In this document: positions 15,957 through 24,093 of the stretch, one piece after another
How the letters are laid out: every line of letters begins with the position of its first letter
How positions within the stretch are numbered: position 1 is the stretch's first letter
DNA from: an uncultured Eubacteriales bacterium
Lineage (GTDB): Bacteria > Bacillota > Clostridia > Oscillospirales > Acutalibacteraceae
NCBI GenBank assembly: GCA_934561055.1
Contig: CAKTFN010000009.1
Location: forward strand, 1 to 64,000
Length of the DNA stretch: 64,000 nt
Direction: 5' to 3'
The notes under the pieces: generated by a model
Databases searched by the model: none
The model's input: the letters and a program-made list of their open reading frames with translations, nothing else
Told to the model about the DNA's origin: nothing
Program-made: the position numbers and the translations under genes

Positions 15957-17672
15957 TCACTTGCCCTCCTTTGTTTCGCCGAAAACGATTACCGATTCGC
16001 TGTTGCTCTTTCTGACCTCGGAAAGGGGAACACCCAAAAATTCGGCAATGATTTTCATGACAACGGGCAAACAGAAACCGCCCTGGCAACGTCCCATTCC
16101 GGCACGGACACGCTTTTTTACGCCGTCAACGGTCGGAACGCAAATCGGTGAACGAAGGGCGTCAAGAATTTCGCCCTTGCTGATTTCCTCGCAGCGGCAG
16201 ACGATTTCGCCGTAATCGGGATTCTTTTTGATGAGCGCCGCCCTTTCCTTCGGCGGCATATCGCGAAGGTGAGGAATCGGATCTCTGTGCGGATTGTAAT
16301 TATCGTTTCGCTTCGGGTCAACTCCGACGCAGCGAAGCGACTGAAGCGTCATTTTTTCAATGTCCCTTGCAACGGCCGGAGCGGTTGTGAGACCCGGCGA
16401 CTGAATTCCGGCGCAGTGAATGAGGTTCTGCGTTTCACGTCCCCGTTCAATGATGAAATCTTCCTCAAACGACGGCGCACGAACTCCCGTGAAATATGTG
16501 ATGATATCCGACCTTCTGAGCTTGTCGGTTGCGCCCTGCTGCTTGTTGAAAACATTTGTAATACTTTCGGGATTCGTTGCGTAATTTTCCTTTTCAAAGG
16601 TTTCAACCGCATCGGGGCCGACAAGAAGGTTGTGGTGAACCGTGTGAAGAATTCCGCCGCCCTTTGTGTGGCCGGCGCTTTTTTGAAGCGTTTTGATTGT
16701 GACAACCGAGTGGACGAACGCACCGGCCTTTGTGTCAAGAATGCTGTTCGTTCCCCTTCTCGGGTGAATCGAATAAAATCTGTCCCCCGCCATTTCGGCA
16801 ATGTCATCGGCAAAAACACCGGCGGCATTGATTACGATTTTCGGGTATACGGTTCCCCTGTTGGTTTTTACGGAAAGAATTTTTCCGTTCTTCGTTTCCA
16901 TTGAAAGAACCGCCGTATTAAGGCTGAGCTTTACGCCGTTTTTGACTGCGTTTTCGGCGTATGCGATCGTCAGCGAATACGGACAAACGCAACCGGCCGA
17001 TGGGTTGTAAAGCGCAAACTGAAAATCCTTGTTGAGGTTCGGCTCTGCGGCAAAAAGTTCTTCTCTTGAAATAACTTTTGTGTCTTTCACCCCGTCAATC
17101 ACCCTGCGCTTTGCGGCATACGCTTCAACGAAAGGTTTCAGCTCCTTTTGAGTGAAGCCGACATACTGGCCGCAGCGGGAAAACGGAACGCCGAGTTCAC
17201 GGCAGATATCGCCGTACATTTCGTTTCCGAGGAGAACATAATGCTGTTTGAGACTCCCCTTTGAAAGGTCAACACCCGGATGAACCTCACCGTCGTTCCT
17301 TCCGGAAGCCCCGAGAGCAAGGTCGCTCTCCTTTTCAACAAGAAGCACGTCGATGTTCCACTTTGAAAGCTCCCTTGCGATTGAAACGCCGGAAATTCCG
17401 CCGCCGATGATGAGAACATCGGGCTTTTTTCCTTCAAGGGCATTGTCCGAAAGTGAGGGCAAACGCATTTCCGGAATTTTTCCGCCGGTGAAGCGGATAT
17501 TATTGACAACATGAACATCCTTTTTTCCGGTCACGGCCATCTGGCAGGCGTCCACAATTCCGTCCCATGTGTTCCATTCACCGGTCATTACCCTCATCCG
17601 ATTTTTATCGGTAAACTGAATTTTTCCGCCGTAAAGCTCATTCAGTTTTTTTCTGAGTTTTTTTTCATTCAT
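15957..17672 (-). CDS. GlpA-like FAD-dependent dehydrogenase with C-terminal BFD-type [2Fe-2S] domain
   Basis: A 571-residue flavoprotein likely to oxidise sn-glycerol-3-phosphate or a similar compound. A DAO domain starts near residue 86 with VLIIGGGISGVSIARELS and ends around 450. The C-terminus has a BFD-like iron-sulfur module with CRC (EIVCRCEEI) and a CQGGFC pair about 33 residues on. The first ~80 residues form an extra domain before the FAD fold. I chose the ATG at 17672, 5 nt after GGTGA; an in-frame GTG at 17681 is the alternative. First gene of the operon, behind a perfect promoter. Confidence 0.85.
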   Translation of the reverse strand: MNEKKLRKKLNELYGGKIQFTDKNRMRVMTGEWNTWDGIVDACQMAVTGKKDVHVVNNIRFTGGKIPEMRLPSLSDNALEGKKPDVLIIGGGISGVSIARELSKWNIDVLLVEKESDLALGASGRNDGEVHPGVDLSKGSLKQHYVLLGNEMYGDICRELGVPFSRCGQYVGFTQKELKPFVEAYAAKRRVIDGVKDTKVISREELFAAEPNLNKDFQFALYNPSAGCVCPYSLTIAYAENAVKNGVKLSLNTAVLSMETKNGKILSVKTNRGTVYPKIVINAAGVFADDIAEMAGDRFYSIHPRRGTNSILDTKAGAFVHSVVTIKTLQKSAGHTKGGGILHTVHHNLLVGPDAVETFEKENYATNPESITNVFNKQQGATDKLRRSDIITYFTGVRAPSFEEDFIIERGRETQNLIHCAGIQSPGLTTAPAVARDIEKMTLQSLRCVGVDPKRNDNYNPHRDPIPHLRDMPPKERAALIKKNPDYGEIVCRCEEISKGEILDALRSPICVPTVDGVKKRVRAGMGRCQGGFCLPVVMKIIAEFLGVPLSEVRKSNSESVIVFGETKEGK

Positions 17673-17720
17673 TCTTATCACCGTATTGATTCATAATGTT
17701 TTTTTCGTCAAACGACACTT

Positions 17721-17757
17721 GTGTAGCCATTATACACTAAAGTTTTAGATATGTCAA
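17721..17757 (-). promoter_or_regulatory. Consensus promoter of the glycerol-phosphate-type operon, with inverted repeat
   Basis: Minus strand TTGACA (17752-17757), 17-bp spacer, TATAAT (17729-17734). An inverted repeat GTGTA-7-TACAC (17721-17737) covers the -10, and ACACttGTGT (17715-17724) overlaps it. Such a strong promoter with a palindrome on it suggests control by a repressor. Confidence 0.85.
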
Positions 17758-17779
17758 AATAAAATTTGTTAAGTTTGAT

Positions 17780-17845
17780 AAAGCAACCGGATTCTGGTGC
17801 TCCCTGCTGAGAGGAAAGCCGGTGGCTTTGCCGACACAGTGAGCC
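17780..17845. other. Unassigned GC-rich structured block
   Basis: Between the glgA terminator and the next promoter lie about 66 GC-rich bases able to form several short stems (for example AAAGCC/GGCTTT around GGT at 17816-17830). No ORF, and no riboswitch or sRNA family I can name with confidence. It could be a remnant, a small RNA or a regulatory site. Confidence 0.3.
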
Positions 17846-17904
17846 AAAAAAAGCAAAAAAAATCCGGGAAGCGGCGAACGGGATTTCGCCGCAGTCCCGG
17901 GTTG
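17846..17904 (-). terminator. Terminator of the glycogen operon
   Basis: A two-part stem (outer TCCGGGA/TCCCGGG type, inner GCGGCGAA/TTCGCCGC, about 17870-17903) is followed on the minus strand by eight T, then a second T run. It lies just after the glgA stop. Confidence 0.85.
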
Positions 17905-17912
17905 CATTTTAT

Positions 17913-19337
17913 TTATTTAAGAAGCTGACGGTACATTCTGATGTATTCGTTTGAACTTCTGCCCCAGCTGAAGTCGCATTCCATTGCACGCTTTACAAGC
18001 TCTTTCCAATGCGGCTTGTTGTAATACGCCCCAAGGCCTCTTCTGATTGCGTCAAGCATATCGTGGGCATTATACGTTTTGAAGGTGAAGCCGTTTCCGA
18101 CGCCGTCGCCGCTGTCGGTGATTGAATCACGCAGTCCGCCGGTTTCACGGACAATCGGAACCGTTCCGTAGCGAAGCGCAACCATTTGAGAAAGTCCGCA
18201 GGGTTCACTCTTTGACGGCATGAGGAAAAGATCCGCCGCAGCATAAATTTTTCTTGCGAGCGAGGGAACAAAGCCGATTCTTACGGCAATTTTTCCCGGA
18301 TAGCGGTCGCAAAGCTCACGGAAGTAATTTTCATACTGCCAGTCTCCTGAACCGACAACAACAACCTGAACGTCTGTTGTTGAAAGGAATTCGTCAAAAA
18401 TTCCTTTGACGAGGTCAAGTCCCTTGTGGGAAACAAGGCGGGAAACGATTCCGATCATCGGAACGTCGGCTCTGACTGGAAGACCGAGGTTTTCCTGAAG
18501 GGCGGCTTTGTTTTCTGCCTTTCCTTTTTCAAAGGTTTTGACGTTGTAATTCTTTTCGATTACGGAGTCGGTTTCCGGATCATAGCTTTCGGTGTCGATT
18601 CCGTTGAGAATTCCTTCAAGCTTCCATTGTCTCGCTTTGAGGATCGTGTCGAGGCCGTGGCTGTACCACGGGTCAAGAATCTCCTGTGCGTATGACGGGG
18701 AAACGGTTGTAACCTTGTCCGCGCATTCGATTGCGCCCTTCATGAAGTTTACGTCGCCGTCATATTCGACAATTCCGGCGTCCTCGGGCTTGAGACCGAT
18801 AACGTCGTTCACAAGATCCATTCCGTAAGTTCCCTGATACTGAATGTTATGAATTGTGAAAACGGTTTTGATTCCCTGGTACCACGGGTCTTTGCTGTAC
18901 ATTGTGGTATAAAAAACGGGAGTGAGTGCGCTTTGCCAGTCGTTGCAGTGAATGATGTCCGGTCTGAAATCAATGTGGGGAAGAATTTCGAGAACCGCCC
19001 TTGCAAAGAAGGTGAAGCGCTCCGCATCGTCGTAGTGACCGTAGATCGTGTCACGCTTGAAATAATACTGATTGTCAATAAAATAATAAATTACGCCTTT
19101 ATACTTTGCCTGAAAAACTCCGCAGTACTGACGGCGCCACGCAACGGGAACGGAAATGCTCGTGACGAAGGACATCGAGTCCTTGAGTTCCTGACTGATG
19201 GTGTCATAAAGCGGCATGACAACACGGCAACCGATGAGACGTTTTCTCAGTGCCTGCGGAAGCGAACCGGCAACGTCACCGAGTCCGCCACTCGCCATGA
19301 AAGGTTGAGCTTCAGATGAAACAAATAAAACTTTCAT
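17913..19337 (-). CDS. glgA: Glycogen synthase (ADP-glucose dependent)
   Basis: Adds glucose from ADP-glucose to the growing alpha-1,4 glucan; GT5 family, cytoplasmic. The 474 residues are normal. The N-terminal signature reads ASGGLGDVAGSLP, so the Lys of the classical KTGG is Ala15 here, a variant I believe occurs in other Clostridia. The C-terminal half has GSGDWQYE, KIYAAADLFLMPSKSEPCGLSQMVALRYGTVPIVRETGGLRDS with the catalytic Glu of the EPCG loop. SD AAGGAGG. Fourth and last gene of glgB-glgC-glgD-glgA, 37 bp after glgD. Confidence 0.96.
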   Translation of the reverse strand: MKVLFVSSEAQPFMASGGLGDVAGSLPQALRKRLIGCRVVMPLYDTISQELKDSMSFVTSISVPVAWRRQYCGVFQAKYKGVIYYFIDNQYYFKRDTIYGHYDDAERFTFFARAVLEILPHIDFRPDIIHCNDWQSALTPVFYTTMYSKDPWYQGIKTVFTIHNIQYQGTYGMDLVNDVIGLKPEDAGIVEYDGDVNFMKGAIECADKVTTVSPSYAQEILDPWYSHGLDTILKARQWKLEGILNGIDTESYDPETDSVIEKNYNVKTFEKGKAENKAALQENLGLPVRADVPMIGIVSRLVSHKGLDLVKGIFDEFLSTTDVQVVVVGSGDWQYENYFRELCDRYPGKIAVRIGFVPSLARKIYAAADLFLMPSKSEPCGLSQMVALRYGTVPIVRETGGLRDSITDSGDGVGNGFTFKTYNAHDMLDAIRRGLGAYYNKPHWKELVKRAMECDFSWGRSSNEYIRMYRQLLK

Positions 19338-19374
19338 TTTTTATCTTTCCTCCTTTATAGGAAGTTTAATGAGT

Positions 19375-20487
19375 TCAGATTGTGATGTTCTTTCCGATGT
19401 ATACCGGATAGGTTTCCGCGCCGGAAATTTCACGGTTCGGCTTGACAACAACGTTTTTGTCAAGAATCGCACAGTTGATTTTTGAACCGGAGCTTATGTA
19501 GCTGTCCTGCATGATTACGGAGTTTTTGACAACGGCGTCTTCGGCAACGTAAACGCCCCTGAAAAGAATGCAGTTTTCAACGGTTCCCTTGATTACGCAG
19601 CCGTCTGCAATGAGTGAATTTGAAGCTTTTGAACAAACGCCGTAAATTGCCGGAACGTCATCGCGAACCTTTGTGTAAATCGGTCTTTCCTTTGAGAAAA
19701 GTTCTTTTCTTGCGCCGGTGAGAAGGCGCATACTGATGTCATAATAACTTTGAAGCGAGTCAATCATTTCGGCGAATTCTTCAACTTTGTATCCTCTGAT
19801 GTCGAGCGACTGAAGGTTGCTTGAAATGATGTCCTTCTCAAAACGTGCGTCCGCAACGGCCGAAGCGGAATTCATCAGCCTTTCAAGAAGGACTCGGCTC
19901 ATGATGATAATGTTGAGCGAATAATTTTTTGCGTCAGAACCGAGTTCCCCGGTGCTTGCCCTTGTGATTTTTGTTCCTTCAAAGTCAAACGTCATGATGT
20001 TTTCGATTGCGGGTTTTACGCCTCTTTTATAAGCGATTGTAATATCTGCGCCGGATTCGATGTGAGAGGAGATGAATTTTTCGTAATCGATGTTGCAAAC
20101 AACGTTGCAGTCGCAGAAAAGAACATAGTCTTTTCCGCTGTGTGAAATATAATTCATCATTCCCTTGAGTGCTTCAAAGCGGTGGCTGTATACGCCGGAA
20201 GCTCCGCTGAAATTGAACGGCGGAAGAAGAGTGAGTCCGTCGCGTTTTCTTGAAAGGTCCCAGGCTTTTCCGGAACCGAGGTGATCCATGAGCGACTGAT
20301 AATTGCTCTTTGTGCTGACGCCGACTTTTGAGATTCCGCAATTGACCATTCCCGAAAGGCAGAAGTCAATAAGGCGATATCTTCCTGCGAAGGGAACCGA
20401 ACCCATTGTGCGGATTCCGGTCAGTTCGCTCACATATTCATCATAAACGTTTGAATAAATAATTCCGAGAACATTTGAAGCGCGCAT
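19375..20487 (-). CDS. glgD: Glucose-1-phosphate adenylyltransferase subunit GlgD
   Basis: A 370-residue paralogue of GlgC that in Firmicutes forms a hetero-oligomer with it and tunes ADP-glucose synthesis. The pyrophosphorylase core is visible (RTMGSVPFAGRYRLIDFCLS, near MVNCGISKVGV), but the N-terminal GGxGSRL-type nucleotide loop of active enzymes is replaced by GIIYSNVYDEYV, as expected for GlgD. A left-handed helix region with repeated I/V-C-A-I-type turns fills the C-terminus. Its ATG overlaps the glgC stop by one base (TAATG at 20487), so the two are coupled. Confidence 0.95.
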   Translation of the reverse strand: MRASNVLGIIYSNVYDEYVSELTGIRTMGSVPFAGRYRLIDFCLSGMVNCGISKVGVSTKSNYQSLMDHLGSGKAWDLSRKRDGLTLLPPFNFSGASGVYSHRFEALKGMMNYISHSGKDYVLFCDCNVVCNIDYEKFISSHIESGADITIAYKRGVKPAIENIMTFDFEGTKITRASTGELGSDAKNYSLNIIIMSRVLLERLMNSASAVADARFEKDIISSNLQSLDIRGYKVEEFAEMIDSLQSYYDISMRLLTGARKELFSKERPIYTKVRDDVPAIYGVCSKASNSLIADGCVIKGTVENCILFRGVYVAEDAVVKNSVIMQDSYISSGSKINCAILDKNVVVKPNREISGAETYPVYIGKNITI

Positions 20488-21704
20488 TATTTTTCCTCCT
20501 TTACGTTTTTGTCAATCATTGCCTTTGCGGCAACGGAAGCGTTTTTGCCGACGTGAACTTTTTCACCGACAACGGCAATTCCCCAATCGTCAAAAGCATT
20601 GCTCATCTGAGCCGGGTCGTTTCCGACGTGGGCGCCTTCGTCAATGATCGCATTTTCCGCAACGATTGAATATTCAACGAGTGCGCCGGATTTGATTACC
20701 GTTCCGGGCATCACGATTGAATAACGGACGGTTGCGCCCTCTTCAACGGTGACGTTTGAGAAAAGAATCGAATAATCAACCTCGCCGTCGATTTCACAGC
20801 CTTCGGCAATCATCGAGTTTTCAACCGAAGCTTTGTCCGAAATAAAGTGCGGCGGAGAAGCGGTTGTTTTTGAATAAATTTTCCAGCTGTCGTCCGAAAG
20901 GTCAAGGTCAACTTTCGGGTTGAGAAGGTCAAGGTTCGCTTCCCAAAGCGAATCAATTGTTCCGACATCCTTCCAATAGCCGTCAAATTGATAAGCAAAA
21001 AGTCTTTCGCCCTTTTCGTGCATTGCGGGGATTACGTCGTGGCCGAAGTCGTTTCCGCTGTCCGGATTTTTTTCGTCCTCAATGAGGTATTTGCGAAGAA
21101 CGCTCCAGGTGAAAATATAAACGCCCATTGAAGCTTTGTTGCTCTTCGGGTTCTTCGGCTTTTCTTCAAATTCGCTGATTGAACCGTCGTCGTTGACGAA
21201 CATGAGGCCGAAGCGGGAAGCCTCCTCCCACGGAACTTCAAGCATTGCGATTGTGCAGGCTGCGTTCTTTTCCTTGTGATATGCGAGCATCTTCGCATAG
21301 TCCATCTTATATATATGGTCGCCGGAAAGAACGGCAACATATTCGGGATTATAGCGATCAATAAAATTGATGTTCTGATAAATTGCGTTTGCGGTACCTT
21401 TATACCACTGAGTACCCTTAATCTGCTGATACGGAGAAAGAATATGAACTCCGCCGTGAGCACGGTCAAGATCCCATGCCGCACCGTTTCCGATGTAATC
21501 GTTGAGCTCAAGCGGCTGATACTGAGTGAGAACACCGACCGTTTCAATTCCGGAATTGATGCAGTTTGAAAGCGGGAAGTCGATGATGCGGTATTTTCCG
21601 CCGTAAGGAACGGCGGGCTTTGCAATGTTCTTCGTGAGTATTCCGAGGCGGCTTCCCTGTCCGCCGGCAAGAAGCATTGCAAGACATTCGGTTTTCTTTG
21701 CCAT
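20487..21704 (-). CDS. glgC: Glucose-1-phosphate adenylyltransferase
   Basis: Makes ADP-glucose from glucose-1-phosphate and ATP, the committed step of glycogen synthesis. The 405 residues start with the active nucleotide loop MLLAGGQGSRLGILT and continue KPAVPYGGKYRIIDFPLSNC; VLSGDHIYKMDY holds the metal-binding Asp. Beta-helix repeats end the chain. Preceded by glgB (21 bp) with SD GGAGGAAA, and followed by the coupled glgD. Having both GlgC and GlgD is typical of Clostridia and Bacilli. Confidence 0.97.
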   Translation of the reverse strand: MAKKTECLAMLLAGGQGSRLGILTKNIAKPAVPYGGKYRIIDFPLSNCINSGIETVGVLTQYQPLELNDYIGNGAAWDLDRAHGGVHILSPYQQIKGTQWYKGTANAIYQNINFIDRYNPEYVAVLSGDHIYKMDYAKMLAYHKEKNAACTIAMLEVPWEEASRFGLMFVNDDGSISEFEEKPKNPKSNKASMGVYIFTWSVLRKYLIEDEKNPDSGNDFGHDVIPAMHEKGERLFAYQFDGYWKDVGTIDSLWEANLDLLNPKVDLDLSDDSWKIYSKTTASPPHFISDKASVENSMIAEGCEIDGEVDYSILFSNVTVEEGATVRYSIVMPGTVIKSGALVEYSIVAENAIIDEGAHVGNDPAQMSNAFDDWGIAVVGEKVHVGKNASVAAKAMIDKNVKEEK

Positions 21705-21725
21705 TAGGTTTCCTCCTTCATATAA

Positions 21726-23672
21726 TTAAATCAAACTTTTCTTTTTTGTTTTCGGTGCTTTCTTTTCTTCCTTTTTTGGCTTCGGCTTATATGAAAGATA
21801 CATGCACGAAAGCGGCGGAAGCGAAAGCGTGATGCTGTTTTCATAACCGTGCATCGGCTTTTTCTTTGAGGTTGCTTTTGTTTTTGTTCCTCTTCCAGAA
21901 CCGCCGAATTTTACGTCGTCGGAATTAAGAACAACCTCATAGATTCCGTCCTTTTCAACGCCGAAAGAATATTTGTCCCGTTCAACGTTCGTAAGATTGC
22001 AAACGCAAACGAGTGCTCCGCCGTTTTTGTCCTTCCTTGTGAAGGCAATCACGGAATTGTCGCAGTCGTCGCTGACGCACCAGGCAAAGCCGTCCCAGCC
22101 GTAATCTATCTGCCAAAACTCGGGATATTTCTTATAAATTCCGTTGAGCGTTTTGACGTAATCTTTGAGAAGGCGGTGCTTTTCATAATCAAGCAAAAGC
22201 CAGTCAAGCTCTTTTGCAAAGCGCCATTCGATAAACTGGCCGAATTCCTGACCCATGAAGCAAAGCTTCTTTCCTGGGTGGGCAATCATATAGCCGAAGA
22301 AGGCACGCAAAGTGTCAAACTTTTCATCATACGTTCCGCTCATTTTTCCGATGAGCGAGCATTTTCCGTGAACAACTTCGTCATGAGAGATCGGAAGAAT
22401 GAAGTTTTCGGAAAAAGCGTAAAAGAACGAAAAGGTCAAAAGATTGTGGTTATACTTTCTTGAAAGACCGTCAAGAGAAAAATATTTGAGCGTGTCGTTC
22501 ATCCAGCCCATGTTCCACTTGAAGTTGAAACCGAGTCCGCCGGCGTCAACCGGTTTTGAAACGAGCGGCCACGCAGTGCTTTCCTCGGCAATCATGAGCA
22601 CGTTCGGATACTCTCTGAAAACGGTGGTGTTGAGCGTTTTTATGAATTCGATCGCCTCAAGGTTTTCGTTTCCGCCGTACTTGTTCGGAACCCACTCTCC
22701 GTTTTCTCTTCCGTAATCGAGATAAAGCATTGACGAAACCGCATCGACACGAAGGCCGTCGATGTGATATTTTTCAAGCCAGAATGCCGCCGAGGAAATG
22801 AGGAAGGAAACAACCTCCGGCTTTCCGTAATCAAAAATCTTCGTTCCCCAGTCTTTATGTTCGCCCTTTCTCGGGTCGGCATATTCATAACAAGGCGTTC
22901 CGTCGAAAAGCGAAAGGCCGTGAAGATCCCTCGGAAAATGCGCCGGAACCCAGTCGAGAATGACGGAAATTCCGTTTTGATGGCAGGTGTCAACGAATTC
23001 CATGAGCTCGTGCGGTGTTCCGTAACGTGACGTTGCGGCGAAATATCCCGTAACCTGATAGCCCCATGAGCCGTCAAACGGATATTCCGAAAGGGGCATA
23101 AGCTCAATGTGGGTATAGCCCATATCTCTGACATAAGGAACAAGCTCCCTCGCAAGGTCAAGATAAGAAAACGGGCTTTCGTCTTTGTATCTTCTCCACG
23201 AACCGGCGTGAACCTCATAAATGTTCATCGGGCTTTCATAAGGATTCGTTTTTGAAAGCTCCTTTTTCCAGTTGGCATCCTTCCATTCATAGCCGTCAAG
23301 CTCATAAAACTTTGAAGCGTCGCCGGGACGGGTCTCGCTGTGAAAAGCGTAAGGGTCGCATTTTGCGGCCGTTGTTTTTCCGTCCGGATATGTCACAAGG
23401 AATTTGTAACTGTCAAATTGCTTAACGCCGGGAATGATGCATTCCCACGTCTGGTTGTCCGAAAGGCGGTACATTTTGTTTTCGTTTTCATTCCAGGCAT
23501 TGAAGTCACCGATAACGCTGAGCGAAGCCGCATTCGGCGCCCATACACGGAAGGTTACGCTGTCTTCGCCGGGCGTTTTGTGCGCGCCGAGATAATCATA
23601 AACGCGGCAGCCTTTTCCCGAATGAAAAAAGTAAAGAGCGGTATCGTCGCCTTTTTTTGTTCTTTCTGACAT
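21726..23672 (-). CDS. glgB: 1,4-alpha-glucan branching enzyme
   Basis: Introduces alpha-1,6 branches into glycogen; GH13. In 648 residues: a CBM48 N-terminal domain (VTFRVWAPNAASLSVIGDFNAW), then the catalytic barrel with VILDWVPAHFP, DGLRVDAVSSMLY (nucleophile Asp in RVDAV), MIAEEST (acid/base Glu), and SHDEVVHGK. The C-terminus is a Lys-rich tail. First gene of the glycogen operon. The best SD, GGAAAGG, is rather far (about 13 nt) from the ATG. A ~150-nt 5' leader precedes it. Confidence 0.96.
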   Translation of the reverse strand: MSERTKKGDDTALYFFHSGKGCRVYDYLGAHKTPGEDSVTFRVWAPNAASLSVIGDFNAWNENENKMYRLSDNQTWECIIPGVKQFDSYKFLVTYPDGKTTAAKCDPYAFHSETRPGDASKFYELDGYEWKDANWKKELSKTNPYESPMNIYEVHAGSWRRYKDESPFSYLDLARELVPYVRDMGYTHIELMPLSEYPFDGSWGYQVTGYFAATSRYGTPHELMEFVDTCHQNGISVILDWVPAHFPRDLHGLSLFDGTPCYEYADPRKGEHKDWGTKIFDYGKPEVVSFLISSAAFWLEKYHIDGLRVDAVSSMLYLDYGRENGEWVPNKYGGNENLEAIEFIKTLNTTVFREYPNVLMIAEESTAWPLVSKPVDAGGLGFNFKWNMGWMNDTLKYFSLDGLSRKYNHNLLTFSFFYAFSENFILPISHDEVVHGKCSLIGKMSGTYDEKFDTLRAFFGYMIAHPGKKLCFMGQEFGQFIEWRFAKELDWLLLDYEKHRLLKDYVKTLNGIYKKYPEFWQIDYGWDGFAWCVSDDCDNSVIAFTRKDKNGGALVCVCNLTNVERDKYSFGVEKDGIYEVVLNSDDVKFGGSGRGTKTKATSKKKPMHGYENSITLSLPPLSCMYLSYKPKPKKEEKKAPKTKKKSLI

Positions 23673-23826
23673 CCGATTACCATAACCTTTCCGGCTACAT
23701 GAATAACATAATAATCACAAACCGCCGCCGTAGCCAAAGCGGCAGGTGAGATTGGACTCCCCTTTCAAAAACCTCCGGAGCAAAAAAGACCGGCTTTCAT
23801 TTTGATATGGTTATCCTATTATGTTT

Positions 23827-23855
23827 ATAATATCACCCGAACAAGAAAAAGGCAA
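23827..23855 (-). promoter_or_regulatory. Promoter of the glycogen operon
   Basis: Minus strand TTGCCT (23850-23855), 17-bp spacer, TATTAT (23827-23832). The predicted transcript start gives a leader of roughly 150 nt before glgB. Confidence 0.65.
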
Positions 23856-24040
23856 GTGGTTTTTGTGATTTTTGTTAGAAACATTCAAAAATAATTTTGA
23901 TAAAATTGTGCAGTTTGTTAGAAAGTACAATCAAGCGGGAACAAAGATTCATTATACGGAAAAAAAGGCGAAAAAAAGCTCGCCTTTCGTCGGCCGGGCG
24001 AAGAAAAAAACCGCCGTTTTTGCGCCGCCCGAAAAACCGC

Positions 24041-24070
24041 TTGACAAAACGGACGCGCATACTGTAAGAT
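24041..24070 (+). promoter_or_regulatory. Promoter of the secreted phosphoesterase gene
   Basis: TTGACA (24041-24046), 18-bp spacer and TAAGAT (24065-24070), 24 bp before the ATG and followed by the AAGGAGGAG ribosome binding site. Confidence 0.75.
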
Positions 24071-24093
24071 AAAGGCAAAGGAGGAGATATATT

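Larger units (their letters stand above)
23673..24093. other. Divergent intergenic region between glgB and a phosphoesterase
   Basis: 421 bp without a normal gene. It holds the leftward glgB promoter and leader (to about 23820) and the rightward phosphoesterase promoter (24041-24070). Within the glgB leader are a GCCGC/GCGGC hairpin (rc of about 23722-23744) and an 11-codon ORF without a clear SD. The middle (about 23860-24000) shows nothing I can name. Confidence 0.5.

Noticed and set aside
16269..16904. 211-codon + strand ORF opposite the GlpA-like gene
   Set aside because: Antisense shadow; no start signal and no family resemblance.
17761..17845. SAM-I (S-box) or c-di-GMP riboswitch
   Set aside because: Only short look-alikes (GCAACC, GGTGCT) are present; the conserved 5' core and pairing are missing.
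17913..19337. GlgA as an inactive synthase because of Ala at the KTGG Lys
   Set aside because: The other catalytic motifs are intact and I recall ASGG/ATGG forms in other Clostridia, so loss of function is not supported.
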